Positions 18,557-28,569 of a stretch of 64,000 nt of DNA are shown piece after piece. Location of the stretch: NCBI GenBank assembly GCA_022606425.2, contig JAHDVF020000982.1, forward strand, positions 992,001 to 1,056,000. The letters are read 5' to 3'. The position numbers and the translations under genes were made by a program. A model generated the notes under the pieces. The model was not told the origin of the DNA and searched no databases. It saw only the letters and a list, made by a program, of their open reading frames with translations. Origin of the DNA: Lepidostoma basale. Taxonomy: Eukaryota; Arthropoda; Insecta; Trichoptera; Lepidostomatidae. How positions within the stretch are numbered: the first letter of the stretch is position 1; every line of letters begins with the position of its first letter.

Positions 18557-19485
18557 ATTATTTAATATGGAGTTTAATATCATTGTTCAAGAAATAATAC
18601 ATATTTTTAATACCTTAGAAAGGCGAAACACGTCATTGCCAGAAAATATAATAGAATTTCTAGAAAACAGACGTTTTCATTCGTATTAATCAATTAATAA
18701 AGAGTTTTACAATACTGTTCAAGAAACAATACATATTTTTTTAATACCTTAGAGAGACGAAACATGTCATTCCCATAAACTTTAATAAAACTTCCAGAAA
18801 AAAGACGTTTTAAATTGTATTGATTATTTAATATAGAGTTTTACATCATTGTTTAAGAAAAAATAAATGATTTGTTATACCTTAGAAAAGCGAAACACGC
18901 CATTCACATAAAATAAAACTTCTAGAAAACACATGTTTTCATACGTATTAATCAATTAATAAAGAGTTTTAAATTACTGTTCAAGAAACAATACATATTT
19001 TTTTAATACCTTAGAGAGGCGAAACATGTCATTCCCATAAACTTATAAAACTTCTAGAAAACACATGTTGTCATTCGCATTTATTATTTAATAAGGAGTT
19101 CAACATCAATGTTCAAAAATCAATAAATAATTTTGGTAATACCTTAGAAAGGCGAAATATGCCATTCACATAAAACAAAAAAAAAATTGAAAACATAGAT
19201 ATGTTTTCATTCGTATTAATTATTTAATAAGGAGTTTAACATCATTGTTCAAGAAATAATAAGTATTTTTTAATACCTTAGAAAGGTGAGATATGTCATT
19301 CCCATAAGCTATAATAAAACTTCTAGAAAACACATGTTTTCATTTCATCATCATAATCATTTTAAATTTAATATGGAGTTTTACATCATTGTTCAAGAAA
19401 CAATAAATAAATAAATATGTCATTCCCATAAACTATTATAAAACTTCTAGAATATAGAAGATTTCATTCGTATTAATTATTATTT
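18556..19485 (+). repeat. Tandem array of about 135-bp HHR-derived units
   Basis: Six to seven head-to-tail units start at TACCTTAGA near 18609, 18745, 18879, 19007, 19140 and 19275, with a last partial unit from about 19417. Each carries (G/A)GCGAAACA(T/C)G(T/C)CATTC, then AAAACTTCTAGAAAACA, TTTCATTCGTATTAAT and AGGAGTTTTACATCATTGTT. The GAAAC-AU-GUC segment and part of stem II remain. The 5' core is replaced by T/A-rich sequence. It looks like a small satellite derived from a hammerhead-bearing repeat. Confidence 0.8.
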
Positions 19486-19825
19486 GTACACTTTTGATAT
19501 TATATTTTCTCTTTTCACGCGGGGCCAGTGCGAGATGTATCCCGTTTGTGGACTCGAGTGATGCCGGGTACATAGTCCTCATCCGGTGCTCTCGATATAT
19601 TTCTATATTAATACAATATCGTCGGTGTAAACTCCGGGTTATGAACCCCGGATCTGTGGATCATAAGTTGTATTCCGCAGTTTAAAATCCATTTATATGC
19701 TAATAAAACAGATCGCAATCTCAGACATGTGACGAAACATTTATAGAAGTGATTCAAAGGCAATCTTATAACAATATTGATATATACAATGAATGCTTTT
19801 TTTAATGAATTAAAATTAACTAACT
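19486..19825. other. No gene seen
   Basis: A short frame at 19494-19685 encodes 63 residues without recognisable features. I do not call it. Confidence 0.4.
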
Positions 19826-20022
19826 AACCATCACGCCGTCTCCCCGAAGGGGTAGGCAGAAAGAATGGACTGCCGCACTTTTCTTTCCTGACATATTTAT
19901 CTCCCTTCCTCAGCATTCATACATCGTGTCATGCACGCGCGTCGATTTCTCTGACTCCTCACGTGGCCGACATTCAATATTTGATTTATTTGATCGTGCC
20001 ACGTTTTCCTCGGTCTTCCTCT
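19826..20022 (-). pseudogene. LINE A1 fragment (minus half of a pair)
   Basis: Minus strand: AGGAAGACCGAGGAAAACGT, codons for HVRSQRNRRACMTRCMNAEE, RKVRQSILSAYPFGETA, tail AACTAACTAACC at 19826. It meets the plus copy at 20024 head to head. Confidence 0.8.
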
Positions 20023-20023
20023 A

Positions 20024-20146
20024 TGCGTGTGCATGATACCATGTATGAATGTTGAGGAATCGAGAGAAATATGTCAGGAAAGAAAAGTGTGGCAGTCCAT
20101 TCTTTCTACCTATTTCTCCGGGGAGACGGCGTGATGGTAAGATAGA
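20024..20146 (+). pseudogene. LINE A1 fragment (plus half of a pair)
   Basis: Codons for CMIPCMNVEESREICQERKVWQSILSTYF and the end GGGGAGACGGCGTGATGGT. Only the last ~120 bp are present. The junction with the minus copy has no spacer. Confidence 0.75.
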
Positions 20147-20249
20147 TATATAGATTATTTTGTTTCACTTCATTTTGTTGTTTGTGTGATAACAACAAAA
20201 TGAAGTGAAGTAAAAACCGAGTACAGTGTTTCAAATTAAAGCATTAATT

Positions 20250-20480
20250 TATTTATAATACAGTACGCATGAAAACGTCTGTTTTCTAGAAGTTTTATTA
20301 TATTTTATGGAAATGATATGTTTCCATTGCTAAGGTTTTATCACATTTTTCCATTTATCACATTGGCTTTAGCAAGGCGAAGCATGTCTTTCCTATAAAA
20401 TATTATAAAACTTCTATAAAACTGACGTTTTCATTAGTATTAATTATTTAACGTCATTGTTCAAGAAACAATGATTTGGA
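20250..20480. repeat. HHR-derived foldback repeat, decayed
   Basis: GAAAACGTCTGTTTTCTAGAAG at 20270 and AAAACTTCTATAAAACTGACG at 20407 form the usual outer arms. Inner GAAAC motifs are mutated (GTTTCCATTG, GCGAAGCATG). Confidence 0.5.
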
Positions 20481-20489
20481 TGGAACATC

Positions 20490-20652
20490 AAAAAAAGGCG
20501 GCCACATTCGAAGTCGGAATAATCGACGTGCGTGCATGGTACGATGTATGAATGTAGAGGAAGCCCGAGAGGTATGCCAAGACAGAGCATTGTGGCGATC
20601 CATCTTCTCTGCCTAATCTTCCGGGGAAACGGCGTGATGGTTAGTTAGTTAT
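20490..20652 (+). pseudogene. LINE A3 3' end
   Basis: Codons for GGHIRSRNNRRACMVRCMNVEE, AREVCQDRALWRSIFSA, then GGGGAAACGGCGTGATGGTT and AGTTAGTTA. It is only the last 160 bp. Confidence 0.8.
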
Positions 20653-20899
20653 TTAGTTTTTTACTTTCAATTTTACAAAGCTGACTCAGCCAAGTTCTGG
20701 GGTCCATGGGCTATTTATATATGTTCCGACATTTGCCTTACAGCTGAGGAAACCATGGAAAACCTCAACTGGAACATTTAGAATATGGTTTATGGAAGAA
20801 TAAAAAGATGTTTGCAAATGTTCAATATACTCGTATAAGAACAATAGCGTACACTTAATGTATTATTTATTAAATGGGTATGATGGTTAGTTAGTTTTA

Positions 20900-21195
20900 T
20901 AAAATATTTTTTATGTATGGAAGTGAAACATGGAACTGGCAAATTAAAGGTGAAAGTAGAATAAATACTGTAGAAATTAGATTTCTAAGACGAATGTGTA
21001 TAAGTCTGTAAACAATAGAGTTTCAAATGTAAATACAAAAAGTGAATGCGATGCGAATGAAAGTGTTACAAACAAAATAATGAAAGCATCGCGATTTTTT
21101 TATGAAAGAGAAGTATGTCAGGACAGAACAGTGTGGCGGTCCATTCTTTCAGCCTACCACTTCGGAGAGACGACGTTATGGTTAGTTAGTAAGTT
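20900..21195 (+). pseudogene. LINE A1 with internal deletion
   Basis: Starts at YGSETWNWQIKGESRINTVEI, reads VNNRVSNVNTKSECDANESV, TNKIMKAS, then jumps to YEREVCQDRTVWRSILSAYHFGETTLW. About 200 bp of the SLRWFGHMER to CMNVEE region is deleted. Confidence 0.75.
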
Positions 21196-21199
21196 ATAT

Positions 21200-21819
21200 T
21201 TTTGGATCCCTTTGAAATTGTCCTGTCAATTCTAATTTCATTGTTATTCCTTTTTGGATACAATACATGATTGGTTAGTTATCAGTTGGTTAGTTAGCTG
21301 AAATATTTATTTCATAAATATTTGATAATAGCGGAACAAAAGCTTTTAAAAATCGAACAAAAAAATCGTTTAAAAACTGATAAAATCCGTAATGTTTTAT
21401 TCATAATGAGTGGATCAACATAATCCGAGACACTTAGTAGAAAAATATAACACGTATATGGATGTTATTAAACATTCGTGCTTGCTGAGTTTGACCTTTT
21501 CGCTCCGCGCCGGGCGGTAATGGAATCGGACACCTGTTTTCGCGTGCGGAAGCGTGGGGTCACGTGACAAAATGGCGGCGCTTGGCGGGAAAATTATTGT
21601 TTTGTCGTGTTCGTTGTTTGAATTTATGTATTCGCTTGGCTGGGGCGGCGTGCCAGTATTTTTAAGGCTTTATTTTCCAGTAAATAATTCTTATTAATTC
21701 GTATGTCAGAAGTTTCGTTACTAAATCCGATATGAATGCTTTTCTTCTTCTTCTTCCTTGCTATAGACCAAATATATCCAAGCTTTTCTGAAACATCGCC
21801 CCTTTACACGAAAAATATT
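21200..21819. other. Mostly unassigned; GC-rich patch
   Basis: 21480-21600 is clearly richer in G and C than its surroundings and contains a CACGTG palindrome (21561-21566). It is not obviously part of any repeat in the window. Confidence 0.4.
21572..21697 (+). CDS. Possible 41-codon ORF, not recognised
   Basis: ATG at 21572 just after the GC-rich patch and a CACGTG motif; it encodes 41 residues starting MAALGGKIIVLS and ends TAA. CCA|GTAAAT at 21677-21685 would be an acceptable splice donor, so it could be a first exon. There is no homology I can name. The case rests only on position in unique-looking sequence. Confidence 0.15.
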   Translation: MAALGGKIIVLSCSLFEFMYSLGWGGVPVFLRLYFPVNNSY

Positions 21820-22368
21820 TTAACCTTTCCCTTACGGTGCTTAAACAAAAAACGTGCGTTCCGGTGTAGGGTAGTCAGTACGCGTTAAAAAATTAGCGAT
21901 TTAAAATCGGAAAAATAGGAAAATTCATAGCTAATCCCCTTATATAATTATAATTGAAGTCAAAAATTATAATAATTGAGATTTAATTGCTAAAAACATT
22001 AAAAAAAACATCTGGCAACGCTCACGGAACGGGCATAGACCCACTCTGGTTGGAAGCCCGAAAGCGACTGCAGGCTGCGGCGGGACGGCCGAGAGTGAGA
22101 ACATTGAGCTAGAACATATGCAAGAGTGAGATGCGAATATAGTTTCGCGTACTCAACGCTACGAAATTTGTTTCCGATGTTCACAAAATACCTCCGATGT
22201 ACCCGATGAATTCTGATTATTATTAATATTATTTTATTAATCAATGTGTAAATATATTATGGAGGAATCCCTAAAATCTTAACCTTGTATTTATTAAATG
22301 TATAGAGATATTGATGGTTATTAGAAGCAACGTGTAGAAGATACCCATCACAGGGAAGGGAGGGTTAA
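21820..22368. mobile_element. TTAA MITE (piggyBac-like), copy 1
   Basis: TTAA at 21820-21823 and 22365-22368. The left end CCTTTCCCTTACGGTG and the right end read inverted (CCCTCCCTTCCCTGTG) are similar. The interior lacks a usable frame. A second copy at 54860-55404 matches nearly throughout, and both have TTAA at both ends, the piggyBac-type target. Confidence 0.8.
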
Positions 22369-22408
22369 AAGCCCCGCTTCCTATAACAGTTACGCCAACA
22401 ATTTATTA

Positions 22409-22760
22409 TTATTTTTTTTTTTCTGTTTTCAATCCTGGGATTGGTTTGCACCAATTTCTTCTATTCTTCTCTTCCATTCTTCCCTGTCTTGTGCGGCTCT
22501 TTTGAAATCTGCATATGATGAGCAGCGCACGTCCACCAATAGGTCTTCCAGGTACTCTCGGCGTGGGCGTCCCCTCGGTCATATCCTCCATTATGGCATG
22601 CAAGAGGCCTTCCTGTCGTATTACATGGCTGATCCATCTTGCATGCCTTTCGGACAAGGTCCTGAGCAGGTGCCTTCCTCCTTCGATTCTTTGAAGAACC
22701 TCCTCACTCGTGATGTGGTCTCTCCAGGAAATTACTAATAGTCTTCTATAGGACCACATT
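22409..22760 (-). pseudogene. LINE G fragment
   Basis: Minus frame: MWSYRRLLVISWRDHITSEE, VLQRIEGGRHLLRTLSERHA, RWISHVIRQEGLLHAIMEDM, then a frameshift near the VPGRPIG block (the EYLEDLLVDVRCSS region is in another frame) and RKNRRNWCKPIPGLKTEKKK. The coding 3' end abuts a T-rich run (22411-22425). Confidence 0.8.
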
Positions 22761-23200
22761 ATCCCACGGCATTTATTTTAGGAATGCTCGGAACCAATTC
22801 TTTACAGCTTTGAAGATAGGGCATCTCATAACCCATTTCTTTAAATTAATCAGGGGATATTTCGAGAACTCGGCCGTGCTAGAGGGTGTTGGTCTTTTTG
22901 TCCCTGATAGATTTCTCCCACAGCGCTAGCACAGATTGTTTTACCTACCGGCCACCAGAACCAGTCTGCCTCTGGTGACACCGGTGGGAAGAGCAATTAG
23001 TTTGCTGAACGCGGTTTATACAACTACTCTTGACTTTAGAAAGTATCTTGTCTTCCTAATGTCGAACCATCTCTAATGCGTTCCTGGTATTATGTTGTAT
23101 TATTATAATATTTTACCTGTACTCAATAGATGCCTTAAATATTTTGCTATTTGTAATGTCTTTTGAATTAGTAGATTGATTTGATTTGATATTTCCTTCT
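22761..23200 (+). pseudogene. LINE D 3' fragment, decayed
   Basis: Follows LINE D from the ILGMLGTNSLQL block through LIRGYFENSAVLEGV, ATRTSLPLVTPVGRAISLLN (frameshifts, stops) and the 3' UTR to the TGATTTGATTTGAT tail. It keeps GG where the complete copy at 49.5 kb has lost one G. Confidence 0.75.
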
Positions 23201-23459
23201 AACTTATCAATATATGGTATATTATAATACATCTATCGAAATTTTATATTTTTAAACAAAGTGGAACCTGCCTACAGAACCTACCTAGAACAAACACGTA
23301 GATATTCGTTTTTATATATTATATATGAAGATAATTCAACATAATTAATTTAGTTTCTTGTCACACAAAGAACTCTTTTGCAATAGTGGGAGATGCTTTG
23401 TTACTAGTATATGAGTACATACATCGATCGATTTATTCTGTCCCAGGGATTGTATTTCA

Positions 23460-23691
23460 GACATTTCCTTTGTTATTTCTCACAGAGAGTCACTTAGGGC
23501 GGATGGGGCTGGCGAAAAAAGTGCGGGAAACGGGTCGACGCCATTTTGACACACTTATTAAATAACTGAAAAGCGCGGGAAGAATCGGGATATATAATAT
23601 AAAGCGACGTGTCCGCTAGCATTACATCTTCCGCGAGTTCTTTTTGTTGCGTAAATGTCACGTGCAAGTCGACAGATGCATTTTCATGAAC
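23460..23691. other. GC-richer unassigned sequence with a TATA-like motif
   Basis: Contains GGCGGATGGGGCTGGCG, GCGGGAAACGGGTCGACG and, at about 23590, GATATATAATATAAAG. It is not repeated elsewhere in the window as far as I can see. No reading frame is convincing. Confidence 0.3.
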
Positions 23692-23706
23692 TTATTATAC
23701 TTGCAA

Positions 23707-24107
23707 AACTTGGAAAACGTTGTATGATAGAATACCGAACGATGAAATAAGAAAGAAATGTAAGGCAGATGACTGCATCATAAATAAAATTAAAAAAGGA
23801 TCCCTGAGATGGTTCAGACATATGGAACGAATGGATGAGAGTAGAATGGTTAAAAAGTTGTACACAAGCAGCGTGAGTGGGAAAAGAAGCCGAGGACGAC
23901 CGAGGAAAACATGGAATGACCAAATTAATCAATTACTAAAAGGCGGCCACATTCGAAGTCGGAACAATCGACGTGCGTGCATGGTAAGATGTATGGATGT
24001 AGAGGAAGCTCGAGAGGTATGCCAGGACAGGCCAGTGTGGCGATCCATCCTCTCTGCCTACCCCTCCGGGGAAATGGCGTGATGGTTAGTTAGTTAGTTT
24101 TTTTTAG
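23707..24107 (+). mobile_element. LINE A3 insertion with 15-bp target-site duplication
   Basis: The cleanest LINE A copy. TTATTATACTTGCAA flanks it at 23692-23706 and 24108-24122. Frame 23720-24082 runs YDRIPNDEIRKKCKADDCII, NKIKKGSLRWFRHMERMDES, SVSGKRSRGRPRKTWNDQIN, QLLKGGHIRSRNNRRACMVR, CMDVEEAREVCQDRPVWRSI, LSAYPSGEMA and stop with no break. The 3' tail is GGTTAGTTAGTTAG plus a T run. The insertion is about 400 bp and severely 5'-truncated, so it cannot move by itself. Confidence 0.9.
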
Positions 24108-24129
24108 TTATTATACTTGCAATGTCGTC

Positions 24130-24517
24130 ACCTGAGAGTAAGAAGGTTCCAATTGTCAAAAGTAAAAAGCGGAGAAAAATGAAGTCAAAGTTTTGTTGGT
24201 TTCGGGTGTGTATCTTGGAATAAAAGGGTTCCATCTGAAGCAGATGAAACTCTTTTACCGAGAAACGTATAATTTTTCTCTGGCAACCGTTGGAATAATA
24301 AAGTTCTAAGTTTAAATTAATCCTTCTTCAGTGAATCGTGTATTTTGAATGATCAGATGGAACTTAATTATTTTCGTAACATCAAAATGACGATACTATT
24401 AGATGTTTTTTTTAATTGTACGTATAGATAAGGTTAGTAAGAACCCTTTTCAAGAAAAAAAGCCTAATGTGAAATTTTGTTAGTTGGAACCCTTTTACTC
24501 TCAGGTACAATGTGTAT
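24130..24517. mobile_element. Inverted-repeat element (MITE-like)
   Basis: The left arm ACCTGAGAGTAAGAAGGTTC and the right arm, read inverted, ACCTGAGAGTAAAAGGGTTC match over about 23 bp. The interior has a second weak pairing (AAAAGGGTTCCATCTG). No frame. Near-copies of the TATACTTGCA motif occur on both sides, so the boundary duplication is ambiguous. Confidence 0.55.
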
Positions 24518-24609
24518 TATATTATACTTGCAGTTGTTTGCAATCATATTTCACCCATGTATTTTATAATTAATACTAACGAAAACGTTTGTTTCGCCTG
24601 TCTAAGGTA

Positions 24610-24855
24610 TTATCAAAACCTGCAAAATCGAAGACATAATGAGATGGAGTAGACAGAAAAGACGATTCTGGAGGGACCACATCGAGAGAATGGATCCAGC
24701 AAGAATTCCTAATATCGTGATACACGAGACTCCAGAGGGCCGTCGACCACCAAAGAGATGGAGAGAAGGCTGGTCGTCTTCATCACAGGAAGAAAGATGA
24801 TATCCTGCATAAACAGATCGCAAGATCTACAATCAGAAGAAGAAGAATAAAAAGA
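24610..24855 (+). pseudogene. LINE B 3' end
   Basis: Codons for EDIMRWSRQKRRFWRDHIER, MDPARIPNIVIHETPEGRRP, PKRWREGWSSSSQEER, then AGAAGAAGAAGAATAAAAAG, the B-type GAA tail. Confidence 0.8.
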
Positions 24856-24962
24856 TAATCACTGACAGGCGAAACATGTCATTCACATAAATTATATTTA
24901 ATTTTCTAGAAAACAGACGTTTTCATTCGTATTTTTATTTATTTAATATGAAGTTTAACATT
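24856..24962 (+). repeat. HHR-derived repeat unit
   Basis: GACAGGCGAAACATGTCATT at about 24864, then TTTTCTAGAAAACAGACG and TTTCATTCGTATT, the same order as one unit of the 18.6-19.5 kb array. Confidence 0.6.
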
Positions 24963-24984
24963 AAGTGATTTTTTACGCACGTGG

Positions 24985-25430
24985 AATAAAAAACTTACTA
25001 ACCATCACGCCGTCTCCCGAAGGGGTGGCAGCAAGAATGGACTGCCACATTTTTTTTTCCTGACAATACTTCTCTTGCACGCAAGTCATTTTTCTCCGAC
25101 TCCCTACGTGCCCGACATTTAATACTTAATTTATTTGATCGTGCCACATTTTTCTCGGTCTTTCTCTAATTCTAGTCCCATTTACGTCGTTTACATATAC
25201 CTTCTTCACCATTCTGTCTTCATTCCTTGTTTCCATCTATCCAAACCATCTGAACGACCCTTTCATTATTTTGTTCATAACACTTTCACTTTTCACTCAC
25301 GTGGCCGACATTCAATATTTGATTTATTTGCACACATTCCTCTGTCTTTCACTATTTCTAGTTCCATTTACATCGTTAATGTATACTTTTTTTTACTCTC
25401 AGTTCGGTATAATATATTTCAACCATGTAG
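24985..25430 (-). pseudogene. LINE A1, decayed, with an internal duplication
   Basis: The minus strand runs from the tail (CTTACTAACCATCACGCC) to the NKIMKGSFRWFG region at about 25280, then the GHVSE-INQILNVGHV to VNDVNGT region appears again at 25293-25392. A segment was duplicated or two fragments are fused. Confidence 0.65.
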
Positions 25431-25439
25431 TTATATTTA

Positions 25440-25583
25440 ACCTATTAATCGACGGGCGTGCATGACAAGATGTATGAATGTTGAGGAAACGAGAGAAATA
25501 TGTCAGGAAAGGAAAGTGTATAAATCCATTCTTTCTGTCTACCACTTCGGGGAGACGGCGTGATAGTTAGTTAGTTAGTTATT
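25440..25583 (+). pseudogene. LINE A1 3' end, head-to-head with the previous copy
   Basis: Codons for RRACMTRCMNVEETREICQE, RKVYKSILSVYHFGETA and the tail AGTTAGTTAGTTAGTTATTT. It lies about 10 bp from the end of the minus copy. Confidence 0.75.
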
Positions 25584-25589
25584 TAGTTA

Positions 25590-25714
25590 TGTAATTAAAA
25601 CGAACGACAACGTTTGTTTTCTAGAAGTTTAATTATAATTTATGTGAATGACATGTTTCGCCTGTCATTATCAAATGCGTTATCAAATGCCTTAGACAGG
25701 CGAAACAAAGCGAA
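25590..25714. repeat. HHR-derived repeat fragments
   Basis: GACAACGTTTGTTTTCTAGA, ATGACATGTTTCGCCTGTCA, then AAATGCCTTAGACAGGCGAAAC: outer arm and inner stem II of the degraded hammerhead family on both strands. Confidence 0.55.
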
Positions 25715-25988
25715 GCATGGAACTGTCAGAAGAAGGTTGAGAGCAAAATAAATGCAGTAGAGATGAGGTCCCTAAGACATATATGTGGTAGAATGATATC
25801 CGATACAATCTCAAATGCTGATATATGAAAGGAATGTAGAGCGGAAGAAGGTAGTATGAACAAAATTATGAAAGGATCGCTGCGTTGGTTCGGACATATT
25901 GAGCGCATGGATGGAGAAAAAATGGTTAAGAAAGTATACGTTAATGATGTAAATGGAGTACGGATTCGAAGCAGACAGAGGAAAACAT
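25715..25988 (+). pseudogene. LINE A2, 5' part, split by LINE J
   Basis: SEAWNCQKKVESKINAVEMR then SLRHICGRMISDTISNADI, a stop, NKIMKGSLRWFGHIERMDGE, VRIRSRQRKT. It is cut at GGAAAACAT and resumes at 26400. Confidence 0.75.
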
Positions 25989-26399
25989 ACTTCTTCTTTC
26001 TGTGTCCTGTCAGGTCTCCCTAACGTTGACTATCATCCTTCATAGTGATGACCTGGGGAAAAATATCCAGAGTGGTATCCCCTTGCCTTCTCTGGAGGAT
26101 TTTCTGTCGGGGTTACCTTCCCTTAGCTGGATGTATCCAGTTTTATCGCGCTGGAAGCTCGCCATTCGTCCTTTCTCTATCTGCTATGGCACTAAGTAAT
26201 ACGAGTATGTGCCACATTGCCCGGGGTTCGCGGGGTCTTTAAAAAGACCTCTCGTGGACGCTAGAGAGTTGGACTTGATAGTAGTGTTGCTGTTGTAAAT
26301 GCAACATGGCACCTTACGTCATTTTGTAGAGGCATACTTTCCAGCAAAGCATAACCCATCGTAGCCCTACTACCCTTTTGAATCCCAGGCGTGACAGGA
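25989..26399 (-). mobile_element. LINE J insertion inside LINE A2
   Basis: The plus strand starts CTTCTTCTTTCTGTGTCCTG then TCAGGTCTCCCTAACGTTGA, the inverse of a J 3' end (compare 57588). AAAACAT lies on both sides (25982-25988, 26404-26410 within the A2 codons), a probable duplication. Most of the body (26080-26390) is not recognisable as J and may be its diverged upstream part or another element. Confidence 0.6.
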
Positions 26400-26585
26400 A
26401 CAAGAAAACATGGCAATACCAAATTAATCAAATTTGGTCATGTTAAAAGTCGGAACAATCGACGTGCGTGTATGACTCGCTGTATGAATGTGGAGGAATC
26501 TATAGAGGTGTGCCAGGATAGAGTAGTGTGGCGGTCCATTCTCTATGCCTACCCCTGCGGGGAAACGGCGTGTTGGTTTGTTTGT
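26400..26585 (+). pseudogene. LINE A2, 3' part
   Basis: Resumes at RKTWQYQINQI, FGHVKSRNNRRACMTRCMNV, EESIEVCQDRVVWRSILYAY, PCGETACWFV with the tail TTGGTTTGTTTGTTA. Confidence 0.75.
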
Positions 26586-26997
26586 TAATATTCAACAATG
26601 CCTTAGAAAGGCGACACATGTAATTCCCATAAATTATAATTAAACTTATAGAAAATACGTTTTCTTTCGTACTTATTATTAAAAGTAATATGTAGTTGCT
26701 TCACAACATCGGTAAAGGAAGGTGACACCGCGATTGATTTTTTTATAATTGTTTTAATTTTAGTAATTAATTTTCACAAAGTGAAATATTATTTCTGGTC
26801 CTAGGCATGCCACTTGGGACTTTAATAAGGTAGTTTTAAAAGGTCATTTAAACCTAATTAATATGTACATTTTTTTAGCTATTGATTCACATGACATGTG
26901 ATTGGTAGCTATCCTATTACCATTTTTATTGTCACCTGAATTCTACCTAGCCAAAATAAGCGTGATCTTGTTTATTTATTTATTTTATTTATTTATT
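26586..26997. repeat. HHR unit, dispersed block and TTTA microsatellite
   Basis: 26600-26690 repeats the array-type unit (GCCTTAGAAAGGCGACACATG). 26876-26940 matches the block at 14970-15035. 26965-26998 is a (TTTA)n run. Confidence 0.5.
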
Positions 26998-27690
26998 TTA
27001 ACCATGACAGTCTGCAACATTAGCGTGAATGGTGAAAATTTGGAGCAAGTAGTTGAGTTCGTGTATTTAGGTAGTATGTTTACAGTGGAGAGGGATATTG
27101 AAAGAAGGGTTGGGGCAGGCAACAGAGTGCATGGTGCACTTAAAGTTGTCATCGCAAACAAAAACCTATCCAAAAAAGCTAGAATGGCAGTGCACAATGG
27201 TGTTCTTGTACCGACCCTTATGTATGGAAGTGAAGCATGGAACTGGGAAAAGAAGGATGAAAGTAGAATAAATGCATTAGAAATGAGATCTATTAGACGA
27301 ATGTGTGGATACTCTGTGTATGATAGAGTGTCGAATGAAAATATAAGAAGCGAATGCGGTTCGAATGATGGTGTCATGAACAAAATAATGAAAGGATCAT
27401 TAAGATGGTTTGGACATATGGAAAGAATGAATGAAAAAATAATGGTAAAAAAAATATATGTTAACGATGTAAATGGAACCAGAAATAGAGGTAGACCGAG
27501 GAAAACGTGGCACTATCAAATAAATCAAATATTGAATGTCGGCCATGTGAGGAGTCAGAGAAATCAACACGCGTGCACGACACGATGTATGAATGTTGAG
27601 GAAGCGAGAGAAGTATGTCAGGAAAGAAAAGTGTGGCAGTCCATTATTTCTGCCTACCCCTTCGGGGAGACGGCGTGATGGTTAGTTAGC
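26998..27690 (+). pseudogene. LINE A1, longest undisrupted tail
   Basis: The frame stays open from MTVCNISVNGENLEQVVEFV (27004) to FGETA and the stop at 27678: VYLGSMF, RRVGAGNRVHGALKVVIANK, AVHNGVLVPTLMYGSEAWNW, RSIRRMCGYSVYDRVSNENI, RSECGSNDGVMNKIMKGSLR, NGTRNRGRPRKTW, RACTTRCMNVEEAREVCQER. Relative to 39.3 kb a 15-bp gap removes ARDGR after SMF. The upstream RT domain is absent. The tail is GGTTAGTTAGCTAG. Confidence 0.85.
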
Positions 27691-27699
27691 TAGTTTTAT

Positions 27700-28005
27700 T
27701 TATTTATACATAATACACAAATGAGACATAACAAACGAAAAACATTTAGGCGACTCATTTGGACACAAAACGGTGTTACAAAGATAAGACAAAGATAAAA
27801 CAACGACATGAAACCAAAAAATCATAAATATCAGAAGGAACCCAAATATGTCGACGTCAGAGAGGCAGTAGTCTTTCCAGAATTTGTAATATTTTTTTAT
27901 GAATACTGCTTCACTAACACTGAAAATGTTCAAATCCGAGACGATTAGATTCAACGTCCGAATTGCTCTTTCTGCTGGCATCTACAAAGACAGGTTGGTT
28001 CTGCG
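27700..28005 (-). pseudogene. D-related LINE C-terminal fragment
   Basis: The minus frame contains MPAERAIRTLNLIVSDLNIF then SVSEAVFIKKYYKF, the pattern of the LINE D end (VGRAISLLN...IDVFHVSESTF). Codons further upstream for LCSVTQNQPVF extend to about 28020. Confidence 0.65.
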
Positions 28006-28084
28006 TGACGGAGCAAAGAACAATTGATGTCTGCGCTGTCGCAGGTAATTATCAGGAACAAAAAGACCTATTTGTTTTTCTCTA

Positions 28085-28158
28085 TCATATCCGGGAATCG
28101 AAACCAGGATCATCTGTTAGGCAATCATGGCTGTTGCCACTCTTACACGAAGGCCATC
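28085..28158 (-). repeat. T1 SINE head
   Basis: Minus strand: GATGGCCTTCGTGTAAGAG, GATTGCCTAACAGATGATCC, then GGTTTCGATTCCCGGAT. It is a diverged copy of 8801-8875. Confidence 0.5.
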
Positions 28159-28167
28159 ATTATATTA

Positions 28168-28565
28168 TACATAAATAATATTCGTTACATACTACTGCTG
28201 TTTTGTGTAGAAATATTTTGTAAAATGTAAGACAATTTTACAGTGACCAAAGTGAAACATTCCTAGAGAAAACTTTTAATTAATACATTTCATGGAGAGT
28301 TTATTTCGTATTAAAATTTTCTTTCCCATTGTAGTTTAAGCAGTTATACCGTTCTGTCCTCTGTATTGTTTTGACTACACCAGTGGTTGCTGAACTGTGT
28401 GCACGTCTGTCAGGGGGCGCCGGAAAAGTGTACGAGATTATATAAAAAACAATCATCTTAAAAATCTTATGTTTTAAATAATAAAAATCTTTGCTTGAAA
28501 TCCAATATTCAAAAGCACCGATTCTCAGCCTATTTTTGCCTGCCACCCGCTTAAAAAAAATATTC
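28168..28565. other. No gene seen
   Basis: AT-rich; CAGTGGTTGCTGAACTGTG near 28371 resembles a hAT-type end but lacks a partner. Confidence 0.35.
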
Positions 28566-28569
28566 ATCG

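Noticed and set aside
24122..24223. 33-codon ORF starting MSSPESKKVPIV just after the A3 target-site duplication
   Set aside because: Its codons lie in the left arm of the inverted-repeat element 24130-24517, so the frame is best explained by MITE sequence.
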